DNA of 64,000 nucleotides, taken from Neisseria animalis. Its GTDB lineage: Bacteria; Pseudomonadota; Gammaproteobacteria; Burkholderiales; Neisseriaceae. Shown here piece by piece: positions 54,844 through 63,898 of this stretch; positions within the stretch are counted from its first letter, which is position 1; each line of letters starts with the position of its first letter. The translations under genes and the position numbers were made by a program. The stretch lies in NCBI RefSeq assembly GCF_900636515.1, contig NZ_LR134287.1:496001-560000 (forward strand), read 5' to 3'. The notes under the pieces were generated by a model that saw only the letters and a program-made list of their open reading frames with translations, did no database searches and was not told the DNA's origin.

Positions 54844-55956
54844 TTACAACCCCCTGAGTGCTAAACCGAAAGCCAAGGTAAGGGACGGCGCGTCTGTTTG
54901 CAGTCTGGCCAAGTCGATACGTTCGTTTTTGTCGGCTTCCAATGCGGGGTAAACGCATTGGGCAGGTGTGTTGGTGTGGGCAAAAACAAGTTCCGCCAGT
55001 CCGTTTTGTTGTGAGGCGGGGCCGGTCAGTAGGATATGTTTGATGGCGGATTGGCTGTCGCTTGGTTGTGTGGTGTAGTAAAACTGCAAAACCCGCCGGA
55101 TTTCCTGCGTAATTTGAAGATTGAAGCGGTCGGCTACCTGAATTTGGTAATCGTCGGGCTTGTCGGCGGCGTTTATCGTGTATCGTGCTTGCTCTTCACT
55201 GGTTTGGTAGTGGCTCTGGACGAGTTGGTTGAGCTGTTCGCTGCCGATGGCAGTTTCCTGACGGTATAAGATTTCTCCGCTTTGTAAAACCAAGGCATAC
55301 ATTTGGGTATCGTAAATGCCGAAAACGGCGGTTTTTTCGTGTGCCAAATCGGGGGCGTGGCGGTTGAGCCAGTGGGCAACGGCGTTGCGCTGGGCGATGA
55401 GGTCGATATCCAGCGCATGAAGCGGCAGCAGGGCGTGTTCAAACATTTCGGCACGCGGCTCGATGTCGTCTTTTTTGCCGGCGGCAATCAGAATTTTCTG
55501 CTCTTCGCTACGGCTGTTGGGACGGATTCGGCAGTAGTCGTAATTCATGTCTTCAAACGGCCCGATTTGTGTTGCCTGCATTTCGGCAAAGGTTTCCCAA
55601 TCGTTTTGAGTGCCGGGGCCGTCTGTACGGTATACGGCGTGTTCCAATGTGGCCATGCTGTGCGGCAGGGCTGCGATAAAAATTTTACAATTGCTTTGTA
55701 ATTGGGTATAAGTATGTTGCAAATAGGTAACAAGCAAATCGTAGTCTTGGATTTTGTTGCCTTTGATAATATCGGGCGGCAGTTGCGTGATGGCGTATTT
55801 TTCCAGTCGGATTTGGTTTAAACTACTGCCTGTAAGTTGAACCATCTTCACAGCATACTGGCTGATGTCGATACCGACGGCGGTACGCCACGGCGCGGAG
55901 TTGGTTTTTTTTCCCGCTGTCGGAGACGGTTTGAAATGATTTTTGAATAAGCGCAT
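54844..55956 (-). CDS. pilM: PilM, cytoplasmic actin-like pilus protein
   Basis: FtsA/actin-like ATP-binding protein on the cytoplasmic side of the pilus machine, 370 residues. Signatures are VGIDISQYAVKMVQLTGSS near the start and a phosphate-2-like segment AVFGIYDTQMYALVLQSGEI; it ends SLTLAFGLALRGL. First gene of pilMNOPQ, divergent from ponA by 159 bases, the arrangement known in Neisseria. Confidence 0.95.
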   Translation of the reverse strand: MRLFKNHFKPSPTAGKKTNSAPWRTAVGIDISQYAVKMVQLTGSSLNQIRLEKYAITQLPPDIIKGNKIQDYDLLVTYLQHTYTQLQSNCKIFIAALPHSMATLEHAVYRTDGPGTQNDWETFAEMQATQIGPFEDMNYDYCRIRPNSRSEEQKILIAAGKKDDIEPRAEMFEHALLPLHALDIDLIAQRNAVAHWLNRHAPDLAHEKTAVFGIYDTQMYALVLQSGEILYRQETAIGSEQLNQLVQSHYQTSEEQARYTINAADKPDDYQIQVADRFNLQITQEIRRVLQFYYTTQPSDSQSAIKHILLTGPASQQNGLAELVFAHTNTPAQCVYPALEADKNERIDLARLQTDAPSLTLAFGLALRGL

Positions 55957-56115
55957 CGGGGATTTCCCTGTATCATTGTGTCTGAAGCGGTCTGTTTTCC
56001 GACCGGCCGTCTGCTAAAATACGGTTTCTGCAAATACAGCGGCAGCGGAGTTTTAATGGAAACTGCTGTCTATTTTACTTTATTTAATGCCGCTAATGGC
56101 AAATATTAATAAGTC

Positions 56116-58515
56116 ATGATTAAGAAGATTATAACGACTCTGATCGGTTTGATATTGGGCTTGTCGCTGTTTGGCGCAGGTTTGGTGGCGATTGCGATTT
56201 TGGTTACCTATCCCAAACTGCCGTCTTTGGAAAGCGTCCAATATTACCAGCCGAAAATGCCGCTCACGGTTTATTCTTCAGACGGCAAAGTCATCGGTTT
56301 GTACGGCGAAGAACGCCGCGAATTTACAAAAATCGAGGATTTTCCCGATGTTTTGAAAAATGCCGTGATTGCTGCGGAAGACAAGCGTTTTTATGATCAC
56401 TGGGGCGTGGATGTCGTCGGTGTGGCTCGTGCCGTTATCGGCAATGTGGTGGCCGGCGGCGTGCAGTCGGGTGCGAGTACGATTACCCAGCAGGTTGCCA
56501 AGAATTTCTTTTTGAGCAGCGAGCGCACGTTTACGCGCAAATTCAATGAGGCGTTGCTGGCATATAAAATCGAGCAGTCGCTGACGAAAGATCAGATTCT
56601 GGAGCTGTATTTCAACCAAATTTATTTGGGTCAGCGTGCGTACGGTTTTGCGGCGGCTTCACAGATTTATTTTAATAAAAATGTCAGAGAATTGTCCTTG
56701 GCGGAGGCTTCTATGCTGGCAGGTTTGCCCAAAGCGCCGTCTGCATATAATCCGATTGTCAACCCGGAGCGCGCCAAGCTGCGTCAGGCCTATATCCTGA
56801 ACAATATGTTTGAGGAAGGCATGATTACCATGCAGCAACGCGACCAAGCGATGAAGGAAAAGCTGCATTACGAGCGGTTTGTGCAGAAAATCGACCAAAG
56901 CGCGTTGTATGTTGCGGAAATGGTACGCCAAGAGCTGTATGAAAAATACGGCGAAGACGCCTATACCCAAGGGTTTAAAGTTTATACCACCGTCAGCACG
57001 GAGCATCAGAAAGTGGCTACAGCCGCCCTGCGTAAGGCTTTGCGTAATTTCGATCGGGGCAGCAGCTATCGCGGTGCGGAAGACTTTATCGATTTGAGCC
57101 AGTCGGACAATATTGAAGAAACCGTCGGCAAGCACCTTTCTACGCTTTATACCGTGGACGGTATGATTCCTGCGGTGGTGGTGGATATTACGCGCAAAAA
57201 CAATGTGGTTGTCCAACTGCCGAGCGGCCGCAGGGTCACTTTGGGCAGCGGTGCGCTGGGTTTTGCCGCCCGCGCCGTCAACAATAAAAAAATGGGCGAT
57301 GACCGTATCCGCAAAGGTTCGGTTATCCGCGTGAAAGGCAGCGGCGACCAATGGCGCGTGGTGCAGGAACCTTTGCTTCAAGGTGCGCTGGTGTCTCTTG
57401 ATGCGAAAACCGGTGCCGTCCGCGCTTTGGTGGGCGGTTATGATTACCACAGTAAAACATTCAACCGCGCAACGCAGGCCATGCGTCAGCCCGGCTCTAC
57501 CTTCAAGCCTTTCGTGTATTCGGCTGCTTTGGCAAAAGGCATGACGGCCTCTACCCAAATCAACGACGCTCCGATTGTTTTGCCGGGCAAAGGTGCGGGC
57601 GGCAAGGCTTGGGCGCCGAAAAATGCAGACGGCCGTTATGCGGGTTACATCACGCTGCGCCAAGCCCTGACAGCCTCCAAAAACATGGTATCTATCCGTA
57701 TTCTGATGTCTATCGGGGTAGGTTACGCGCAACAATATATCCAACGTTTCGGCTTCAAGCCGTCTGAAATTCCGGCTACGCTGTCTATGGCGCTGGGTAC
57801 GGGTGAAACCACACCGCTGCGCGTTGCCGAAGGCTATACGGTATTTGCCAACGGCGGTTATAAAGTTTCCGCACACGTTATCGATAAAATTTACGACAGC
57901 CAAGGCCGTCTGCGCGCCCAGATGCAGCCGTTGGTAGCCGGAGAAAATGCGCCGCAGGCCATCGATCCGCGCAATGCCTACATCATGTATAAAATCATGC
58001 AGGACGTTGTCCGTTCCGGTACAGCGCGTGGTGCGGCGGCGGTGGGACGTTCGGACATTGCCGGTAAAACCGGTACGACAAACGACAACAAAGACGCATG
58101 GTTTGTCGGCTTCAACCCGAGTGTGGTGACCGCCGTGTATATCGGTTTCGACAAACCGAGAAGCATGGGACGCGCCGGTTACGGCGGTACGATTGCCGTG
58201 CCGGTTTGGGTGGATTACATGAAATTCGCCCTGAAAGGCACAAGCAACAAAGGCATGAAAGCACCCGAAGGTTTGGTCAGCATGGGCGGAGAGTATTATA
58301 TGAAAGAACGCCAGACCACCAGCTCGGAGCTGACTTTGGACAACAGAGGCAGCGTGCCACGCCAGCAGGCCGCACCACGCCGCAGCCGTCCGGCAAATAA
58401 TGCCAAACCGCAGGAGCAGTCCGGCGGCGGTACACCGGTTGCGCCTAAGCCGAAAGAAACGCCGGTCAATCCGACCAACAGCGGCGGCAGCAGGCAGCTT
58501 GATGCCCTGTTTTAA
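56116..58515 (+). CDS. ponA: PonA, penicillin-binding protein 1A
   Basis: Bifunctional peptidoglycan glycosyltransferase-transpeptidase. 799 residues: N-terminal membrane anchor, GT51 domain with AVIAAEDKRFYDHWGVD and ASTITQQVAKNFFLS, an OB-like insert, and a transpeptidase with STFK (Ser461), SKN (in TASKNMVS) and KTGTTND. Residue 421 is Leu (CTT), the susceptible form of the position mutated to Pro in gonococcal penicillin resistance (recall). Gly/Pro-rich C-terminus. Confidence 0.97.
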   Translation: MIKKIITTLIGLILGLSLFGAGLVAIAILVTYPKLPSLESVQYYQPKMPLTVYSSDGKVIGLYGEERREFTKIEDFPDVLKNAVIAAEDKRFYDHWGVDVVGVARAVIGNVVAGGVQSGASTITQQVAKNFFLSSERTFTRKFNEALLAYKIEQSLTKDQILELYFNQIYLGQRAYGFAAASQIYFNKNVRELSLAEASMLAGLPKAPSAYNPIVNPERAKLRQAYILNNMFEEGMITMQQRDQAMKEKLHYERFVQKIDQSALYVAEMVRQELYEKYGEDAYTQGFKVYTTVSTEHQKVATAALRKALRNFDRGSSYRGAEDFIDLSQSDNIEETVGKHLSTLYTVDGMIPAVVVDITRKNNVVVQLPSGRRVTLGSGALGFAARAVNNKKMGDDRIRKGSVIRVKGSGDQWRVVQEPLLQGALVSLDAKTGAVRALVGGYDYHSKTFNRATQAMRQPGSTFKPFVYSAALAKGMTASTQINDAPIVLPGKGAGGKAWAPKNADGRYAGYITLRQALTASKNMVSIRILMSIGVGYAQQYIQRFGFKPSEIPATLSMALGTGETTPLRVAEGYTVFANGGYKVSAHVIDKIYDSQGRLRAQMQPLVAGENAPQAIDPRNAYIMYKIMQDVVRSGTARGAAAVGRSDIAGKTGTTNDNKDAWFVGFNPSVVTAVYIGFDKPRSMGRAGYGGTIAVPVWVDYMKFALKGTSNKGMKAPEGLVSMGGEYYMKERQTTSSELTLDNRGSVPRQQAAPRRSRPANNAKPQEQSGGGTPVAPKPKETPVNPTNSGGSRQLDALF

Positions 58516-58536
58516 CAACCGGCCCGTTTCGGTTTG

Positions 58537-58606
58537 AAAAAAAGGCCGTCTGCAAATCTGCGAAACCCAATCAAAGGTTTGAGCAGAATTTTGCAGACGG
58601 CCTTTT
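58537..58606 (+). terminator. DUS inverted-pair terminator of ponA
   Basis: AAAAAAAGGCCGTCTGCAAA pairs with TTTTGCAGACGGCCTTTT around a 30-base loop. Confidence 0.8.
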
Positions 58607-58698
58607 CTGTTTGTTCCTGCTTTATGCAAGCTGTACGGCAACTCACAAGCCGTGCGGATATGTTAGAATCGCCCCATCAAATGATTTTGGAAAACATC

Positions 58699-59214
58699 AT
58701 GTCTGAATGGTCTTTGCCCGATTTTGAACAGAAAATCTGCCCGCCCGAAGCCTTGTCCGAGCGTTTGGCGGCCTTGCCACGCCCGTTGGTATTTACCAAC
58801 GGTTGCTTCGATATTCTGCACCGCGGCCATGTTACCTATCTGGCGCAGGCAAAGTCAGCAGGTACGTCATTGGTGTTGGCTTTGAATACCGATGCTTCCG
58901 TGCGCCGTCAGGGAAAAGGCGAAGACCGGCCGATTAATCCGCTGGAAAACCGGGCAGCCGTTGCCGCAGCTTTGGAGAGCGTTGATTTGGTCACGTGGTT
59001 TGACGACGATACCCCGGCCGCCTTGATTGAAGCAGTCCAACCTGATGTATTGGTTAAGGGTGGAGACTGGCCGGTGGAGAAAATTGTCGGCGCGGCGGAA
59101 ACGGTGGCGCGCGGCGGAAAAGTTTATTCGATTCCGTTTTTACATCAAACTTCTACCACTCAAACGCTGGCAAAAATCCGTGCCGCAGAAGCAGATGGGG
59201 AAACGGCGCAATGA
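58699..59214 (+). CDS. hldC: D-glycero-beta-D-manno-heptose 1-phosphate adenylyltransferase
   Basis: Makes ADP-heptose for the lipooligosaccharide core; equals the C-terminal half of E. coli HldE (RfaE domain II). The 171-residue nucleotidyltransferase has [20 protein letters not shown] (HRGH 41-44) and [11 protein letters not shown] 58699 (MSEWSLPD) is preceded by GGAAAA; ATG 58681 is in frame upstream. Its stop overlaps the next ATG by 4 nt. Confidence 0.94.
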   Translation: MSEWSLPDFEQKICPPEALSERLAALPRPLVFTNGCFDILHRGHVTYLAQAKSAGTSLVLALNTDASVRRQGKGEDRPINPLENRAAVAAALESVDLVTWFDDDTPAALIEAVQPDVLVKGGDWPVEKIVGAAETVARGGKVYSIPFLHQTSTTQTLAKIRAAEADGETAQ

Positions 59215-60962
59215 TGTCGCTCAAGCCGCCGCATTGGCAGGTATTGACCGCACTTGCAGACGGCCTGCCGCAGCACGTTTCCCGGCTTGCACGGCTCGCG
59301 GGTGTCAAACCGCAGCAGTTGAACGGCTTTTGGCAGCAAATGCCGCCGCACATCCGCGGCCTGTTGCGCCAGCAGGACGGGCAATGGCGGCTGGTGCGTC
59401 CGTTGGCACTGTTTGACCGTGAAGTGCTGGAAAAAAGCGCTAAGGCACACGGTTTTCAGACGGCCTTGCTGCACGAATGCGTATCCAGCAACGATGAAAT
59501 TTTGTCTTTGGCGCGCGAATCGGTGCAAAAAGCGCACAAACACTTGTGTGTCCCCCATTTCCAAAGCAAAGGGCGCGGACGGCAGGGGCGGACTTGGCAG
59601 CACCGTTTGGGCGAATGCCTGATGTTCAGTTTCGGTTGGGCGTTCGACAAGCCGCAGCAGGAATTGGGCGCATTGTCTCTGGTTGCCGCATTGGCGTGTC
59701 ACCGCGCATTGGCGGCATTGGGTTTGAACACGCAAATCAAATGGCCGAACGATTTGGTGGTGGGGCGCGACAAGCTCGGCGGTATTCTCATCGAAACCGT
59801 CCGAAACAGCGGCCAAACCGTTGCCGTGGTCGGTATTGGCATCAATTTTGTCTTGCCTAAAGAAGTTGAAAATGCCGCTTCGGTACAGGCACTTTTCCAG
59901 ACGGCCTCACAGCGCGGCGCATCGGCAGATAAATTGCTGGCAACATTATTGGGCGAATTGGACAGCGCGTTCCGCCGCTTTGAAGAACAAGGTTTTACGC
60001 CCATGCTTGCCGATTATCAGGCAGCCAACCGCGATCACGGCAGAGCCGTCCGCCTGTTGGAAGACGGTAAAACCGCATACGAAGGCGAAGTGGCCGGAGT
60101 AAACGGGCAGGGCGCGTTGCTGTTGGATACGGCAGACGGCAGAAAAACCATCGTGTGCGGCGAAATCAGTCTGCGCCCGAACGATAACCCGTTGCCGGAA
60201 AAAATCGTCCGCAACTGCCGTTATCTGTTGCTGGACGGCGGCAACAGCCAGCTCAAATGGGCATGGGTGGAAAACGGCAGTTTCAGCGAAGTCGGCCGCG
60301 CTCCTTACCGCGACTTGGCCAGACTCGGCGAAGAGTGGGCGGAGCGTTCGGAAGGCTTGAAAAAAGTTGTCGGCTGCGCGGTCTGCGGCGATGCGAAAAA
60401 AGCCTTGGTGGAAGCACAAATCGGCTGTTCGGTCGAATGGCTGCCGTCGATGGGGCAGGCACTCGGTGTCCGCAATCATTACCGTAATCCTGCGGAACAC
60501 GGGGCAGACCGTTGGTTTAATGCGCTGGGCAGCCGCCGTTTCAGCAGCAATGCCTGCGTGGTGGTCAGTTGCGGTACGGCAGTCACCACCGATGCGCTGA
60601 CCGACGATAATCATTATCTGGGCGGAACGATTATGCCGGGATTTCATTTGATGAAAGAAGCAATGGCATTGAAAACCGCTAATCTGAACCGTCCTGTCGG
60701 CAAGGTTTATGCCTTCCCCACCACGACTTCCAATGCCTTGGCCAGCGGCATGATGGACGCGGTTTGCGGCTCGCTGATGATGATGCATGGCCGTCTGCAA
60801 AACAAAGTCGGCGAGGGCAAGCCGGTTGATGTGGTGATTACCGGCGGCGGCGCGGCCAAAGTCGTGCAGGCGCTGCCGGAAAAGTTTTTAGCAGAGAATA
60901 ATGTAAAAATTGTTGATAATTTAGTGATTTATGGTTTGCTGAGCTGGATCGGGCAAGCATGA
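59211..60962 (+). CDS. birA-coaX: Bifunctional biotin protein ligase / type III pantothenate kinase
   Basis: A fusion known in Neisseria. Residues 1-70 form a winged-helix region. The biotin ligase follows with GRGRQGR (121-127) and KWPND (177-181) and a C-terminal SH3-like domain to about 325. From about 336 comes the CoaX kinase, opening [12 protein letters not shown] with [29 protein letters not shown] and [10 protein letters not shown]. It thus serves biotin attachment and the first step of coenzyme A synthesis. Overlaps hldC (start) and the SPOR-like gene (stop) by 4 nt each (ATGA). Confidence 0.96.
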   Translation: MMSLKPPHWQVLTALADGLPQHVSRLARLAGVKPQQLNGFWQQMPPHIRGLLRQQDGQWRLVRPLALFDREVLEKSAKAHGFQTALLHECVSSNDEILSLARESVQKAHKHLCVPHFQSKGRGRQGRTWQHRLGECLMFSFGWAFDKPQQELGALSLVAALACHRALAALGLNTQIKWPNDLVVGRDKLGGILIETVRNSGQTVAVVGIGINFVLPKEVENAASVQALFQTASQRGASADKLLATLLGELDSAFRRFEEQGFTPMLADYQAANRDHGRAVRLLEDGKTAYEGEVAGVNGQGALLLDTADGRKTIVCGEISLRPNDNPLPEKIVRNCRYLLLDGGNSQLKWAWVENGSFSEVGRAPYRDLARLGEEWAERSEGLKKVVGCAVCGDAKKALVEAQIGCSVEWLPSMGQALGVRNHYRNPAEHGADRWFNALGSRRFSSNACVVVSCGTAVTTDALTDDNHYLGGTIMPGFHLMKEAMALKTANLNRPVGKVYAFPTTTSNALASGMMDAVCGSLMMMHGRLQNKVGEGKPVDVVITGGGAAKVVQALPEKFLAENNVKIVDNLVIYGLLSWIGQA

Positions 60963-61735
60963 AAAACACATTGACCAGATTGGCTGCGGGGATAGCGGCG
61001 ATATTGGGAGCGGTATCTTGCGCGCCGTTGGCACCACCTGCGGAACGTGCGCCGGAATGGGTTCACGGCTTGATGATGGAAGATGACGAACCGCAATGGG
61101 AACAGATTCTGCACACGGAAACTATTGCCGAGGCAGAATTACCCGTTGGGCAGGCGGCGGATACGGCAGCTGCTTCTTTAGAAGCAGAACCATCGGAAGA
61201 ACTAAAACTGTCGGAAAAAGCAGAACCGTTGGAAAAATCAGAACCATCGGAGCAGGAGGTGTCGTTGCCTGAGCCGGAAGTGTCGCAATGCCGACCGGAA
61301 GTGTTTGCCGAATTTTCCGAGCATGACTACCGCCGTTTGGAAAAACAGCTTTCCCGCTGGCCGCACAATATTGAAAATACATTACCGGTGCCGCACAGCA
61401 ATCATGCCGCCAAAACATTCCGTGTGTTGCTGCCGACAGAGGGCGATGTGTTGGCGAAATTGGACGATTTGAAACGGCAGGGCTTCAGCGGTACGTTGGT
61501 TGACGGCGAAATCAGCACAGGCGTGCACCCCGACCGCTCGTCCGCACAAGTTCAAATTGCCCGTTTGGGTTTGGCAGGGTTTGGCGGCAGCAGGGTTCAG
61601 GCGGAATTGGGCGGTATCAGAATCGAGCCGCCGCGCATCAAGATACTTTTCCTGCCGCAAACCGATCAGGATATTGAAGCCATCAGAAAAATATCGGGTG
61701 CGGCAGAAAATTGGTCGGTAAAACGCTGCGAATAA
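60959..61735 (+). CDS. SPOR-like domain lipoprotein, unknown role
   Basis: A 258-residue exported protein. The signal sequence ends near AILGAVSC (Cys21), a possible lipobox. An acidic, repetitive Glu/Ser/Pro linker (about 68-108; units like [12 protein letters not shown]) leads to a C-terminal domain of SPOR-like pattern ([40 protein letters not shown]), the type that binds denuded peptidoglycan at division sites. The domain call is tentative. Starts within the coaX stop (ATGA). Confidence 0.75.
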   Translation: MKNTLTRLAAGIAAILGAVSCAPLAPPAERAPEWVHGLMMEDDEPQWEQILHTETIAEAELPVGQAADTAAASLEAEPSEELKLSEKAEPLEKSEPSEQEVSLPEPEVSQCRPEVFAEFSEHDYRRLEKQLSRWPHNIENTLPVPHSNHAAKTFRVLLPTEGDVLAKLDDLKRQGFSGTLVDGEISTGVHPDRSSAQVQIARLGLAGFGGSRVQAELGGIRIEPPRIKILFLPQTDQDIEAIRKISGAAENWSVKRCE

Positions 61736-61736
61736 A

Positions 61737-61843
61737 TATAGTCATTTAAAATAAGAATGATACAGCGTTGCTTTGCCTTGCCGTACTATGTGTACTGTCT
61801 GCGGCTTCGCTGCCTTGTCTCATTCTTATTTTATTCGACTATA
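61737..61843 (-). mobile_element. 107-bp Correia-like element, copy I
   Basis: Identical by eye to E and H. It begins 2 bases after the stop codon of the SPOR-like gene, between that gene and its terminator, so it will be transcribed as part of the 3' UTR. Confidence 0.88.
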
Positions 61844-61844
61844 C

Positions 61845-61912
61845 AAAGGCCGTCTGCAAATAGGTTTCGGCAAGATGAAAATCTTGGAAAACCATTTTGC
61901 AGACGGCCTTTT
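61845..61912 (+). terminator. DUS inverted-pair terminator
   Basis: CAAAGGCCGTCTGCAAAT and ATTTTGCAGACGGCCTTTT; probably the original end of the hldC-birA/coaX-SPOR operon. Confidence 0.75.
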
Positions 61913-62060
61913 CTTCATTCTTGCTGGGCATGATGATGTTTGATGTATCGGATAAGCAAGATGCAAGCCGGTATCGCTTTTATCGGCAGGGAACAATATC
62001 CTGCGCTGCAAGGGATAGGGTGGATTTATGGTCGCGGTATATTCAATACGGAAAACGTGT

Positions 62061-62279
62061 CTACATGGTTTCGGCAGATGCAGACGGCATGGCTTTGCGT
62101 TGGTAGCCCTTATCTTTCATGCAGGCATCAAATAAGGCGCGGTCGGTGGTGCCGCTGCTTTTGATACATTCGGCAATGGCCTCGGCAGTAGTCAGTTTGC
62201 GCGGTTTGGGCGCATGGTCGTTGGAGGCACAGGCACTCAACAGAGCGGCGAGGGCGAGAATCGGGAACAGGTTTTTCAT
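62061..62279 (-). CDS. Small lipoprotein, unknown function
   Basis: A 72-residue lipoprotein with lipobox LLSAC (Cys17) and a short domain with two further cysteines (AIAECIKSSGTTDRALFDACM). Start at ATG 62277-62279 (MKNLFPIL) with AAGGAC upstream. The C-terminal AMPSASAE is encoded by a DUS (ATGCCGTCTGCA). Similar short Cys-pair lipoproteins are common in Neisseria; role unknown. Confidence 0.78.
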   Translation of the reverse strand: MKNLFPILALAALLSACASNDHAPKPRKLTTAEAIAECIKSSGTTDRALFDACMKDKGYQRKAMPSASAETM

Positions 62280-62306
62280 GCTTTGTCCTTTTTCTTGGGG
62301 TGTATC

Positions 62307-62434
62307 GTTATGTAACACAGAATGATCAGGTGTTGCTCAAAGGGAGCGGAACTACTGAAACAACAAGCCTGCCGACCTGTATGGTCTGTACGGTCTGCGG
62401 CTTGGCTGCCTTGTCTCATTTTGTGCTTCCCGAC
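62307..62434 (-). repeat. Decayed Correia-like repeat
   Basis: Opens GTTATGTAACACAGAATGAT and closes CTCATTTTGTGCTTCCCGAC as imperfect inverse ends. The core has GTCTGTACGGTCTGCGGCTT and GGCTGCCTTGT, shared with the 107-bp element. Confidence 0.55.
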
Positions 62435-62439
62435 ACAGT

Positions 62440-63216
62440 TTACCAGTTTTTGACTTTATCCAAATCATTTTGTGCCAAATGACCTGCGTGTTCACAACGG
62501 CTTCGGTAGGTACGGCCTTCCCTGAGGCTGTCGGAAACAAAATCCAAGTGGTTTTGCGCGGTTTGTGCGGCGAGCGCGCTGTTCCCTTCTTTGATGGCTT
62601 CAAAGAGCGCGCGGTGTTGGCGGATAAGGGTAGGGCGCGGGTTTTCCGATTGGTTGTCGCGGATAATGGTGCTGCGCGTCTGCCGGTAGAGCATATGGAG
62701 CAGGCTGCCGGAAAGATGGCCGAACAGGATATTGTGGGTGGCATCGGCAATGGCTTGGTGGAAGCTGGAGTCGGCTTCTGCCTGATGTTCGAGATTGTTT
62801 TCGGCGCAGGCGGTTTCAAAGTTTTCCAGCCAAAAGGCAATGCGTTCGAGGTCCGTATCGGTGCGCCGTTCGGCCGCCAGCCCTGCCATCATGCCTTCCA
62901 AATGGCGGCTGAAATCGTACACATCGTGTTCCCAGTGGGAATGTTTGCCCAGCAGCTCCTGCCAGCTTTGCAGAAAGTCCTGACGAGTGCGGGTGGAAAC
63001 GTAATAGCCGTCGCCATGTCGCGCTTCCATGATTTTTCGCGAGACCAATACGGCTAAGGCTGCACGGACAGACGGACGGGATACGCCAAATTCTTCCGCC
63101 AGTACACGTTCGGGCGGAATGCGGCTGCCCTCCGGGTATTCGCCGGAGGCGATGCGTTCTTCCAATACGGCTAAAATTTGGTCGCTGATTTTTTTGGGGC
63201 GGATAAATTTGCTCAT
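62440..63216 (-). CDS. GntR-family regulator with FCD domain (GdhR/PdhR-like)
   Basis: A 258-residue metabolite-responsive repressor: winged HTH (about 8-75: SDQILAVLEERIASGEYPEG, EEFGVSRPSVRAALAVL) and an all-helical FCD ligand domain (about 90-235) with metal-type His residues in DSSFHQAIADATHN and IRQHRALFEAI. Start at ATG 63214-63216 (MSKFIRPK). A perfect PdhR/LldR-type palindrome lies about 60 bases upstream. Neisseria encodes GdhR of this family, which controls lactate and glutamate metabolism (recall); whether this is that protein is not certain. Confidence 0.88.
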   Translation of the reverse strand: MSKFIRPKKISDQILAVLEERIASGEYPEGSRIPPERVLAEEFGVSRPSVRAALAVLVSRKIMEARHGDGYYVSTRTRQDFLQSWQELLGKHSHWEHDVYDFSRHLEGMMAGLAAERRTDTDLERIAFWLENFETACAENNLEHQAEADSSFHQAIADATHNILFGHLSGSLLHMLYRQTRSTIIRDNQSENPRPTLIRQHRALFEAIKEGNSALAAQTAQNHLDFVSDSLREGRTYRSRCEHAGHLAQNDLDKVKNW

Positions 63217-63276
63217 CTGGTCTGGTCGGTACGGCTGCTTGGCGCGGCGGAGATGGGTGTTGTCGGTTGGTTGGGA

Positions 63277-63293
63277 AATTGGTCTAACCAATT
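63277..63293. promoter_or_regulatory. PdhR/LldR-type operator
   Basis: AATTGGTCTAACCAATT is a perfect palindrome fitting the ATTGGT-N3-ACCAAT consensus of PdhR-like GntR regulators. It lies upstream of the GntR gene and likely serves autoregulation. Confidence 0.75.
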
Positions 63294-63444
63294 AAAGCGT
63301 ATTGTAACGAAGCGGCATTTTTACGGTCAACCGTCTTGGTACACCTGCGCTACGAATGGTTTTGCAGACGGCTGTGTTGATGGTTGATTTGTTTGATATT
63401 TCAAATGTTTGATGCCAAAGTATCAGTGTTGAAAGGGGGCGTTT

Positions 63445-63717
63445 GTGGATAGGCAAAGTTCGGAAAAAAGGCAGTATGATGTGATAGATTTAGCCGAAGT
63501 GATGATGTGGTGTGTCTTTGTCTTGCTGAACTTGGCAACAGCAGGCTGGATTTTCTATAATCTGTTTGACCCTTCCCTTCCTTTATTGTCGCTTGTGGTG
63601 AGTATGCCGATTGCGGCATTTGCGCTTGTATGTGTTTCGCCTTTGACTGCGGCTATTGCTTGTGTGGCAGGTTTCTTTATTGCAGGCATGCTCACGCTAT
63701 TCCGACCCAAAACCTGA
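63445..63717 (+). CDS. Small two-to-three-helix membrane protein, unknown function
   Basis: A 90-residue protein starting at GTG 63445 after AAAGGGGG (63432-63439). A charged N-terminus (MDRQSSEKRQYD) precedes hydrophobic segments VMMWCVFVLLNLATAGWIFY, LLSLVVSMPIAAFALVCV and ITAAIACVAGFF-like sequence ending LFRPKT. No family recognised. Confidence 0.68.
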   Translation: MDRQSSEKRQYDVIDLAEVMMWCVFVLLNLATAGWIFYNLFDPSLPLLSLVVSMPIAAFALVCVSPLTAAIACVAGFFIAGMLTLFRPKT

Positions 63718-63776
63718 TAATTCCCTGAAAATCCGCTTTATCAGGCCGCATGATAAGCGGAGAATCGGCAGGCATA

Positions 63777-63814
63777 TTTTACAGACGGCATACGCGGTGA
63801 TGCCGTCTGTAAAA
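63777..63814. terminator. DUS inverted pair
   Basis: TTTTACAGACGGCAT and ATGCCGTCTGTAAAA around an 8-base loop, then another DUS at 63817-63829. Confidence 0.65.
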
Positions 63815-63826
63815 TATGCCGTCTGC

Positions 63827-63862
63827 AAAAAAAACAGCCCGAATGTGATTCGGGCTGTTTGG
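63827..63862 (-). terminator. Intrinsic terminator of rph
   Basis: AACAGCCCGAAT and ATTCGGGCTGTT form a 12-bp stem with a 3-base loop; on the minus strand it is followed by TTTTTT. Non-DUS hairpin between the small membrane gene and rph. Confidence 0.82.
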
Positions 63863-63898
63863 CTGTGTGGGCGGTAAGATGCGGTTTTGCAGACGGCA

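Noticed and set aside
56659-58641. 660-codon open frame antisense to ponA
   Set aside because: Shadow of ponA with no recognisable domain; ponA has all its catalytic motifs on the plus strand.
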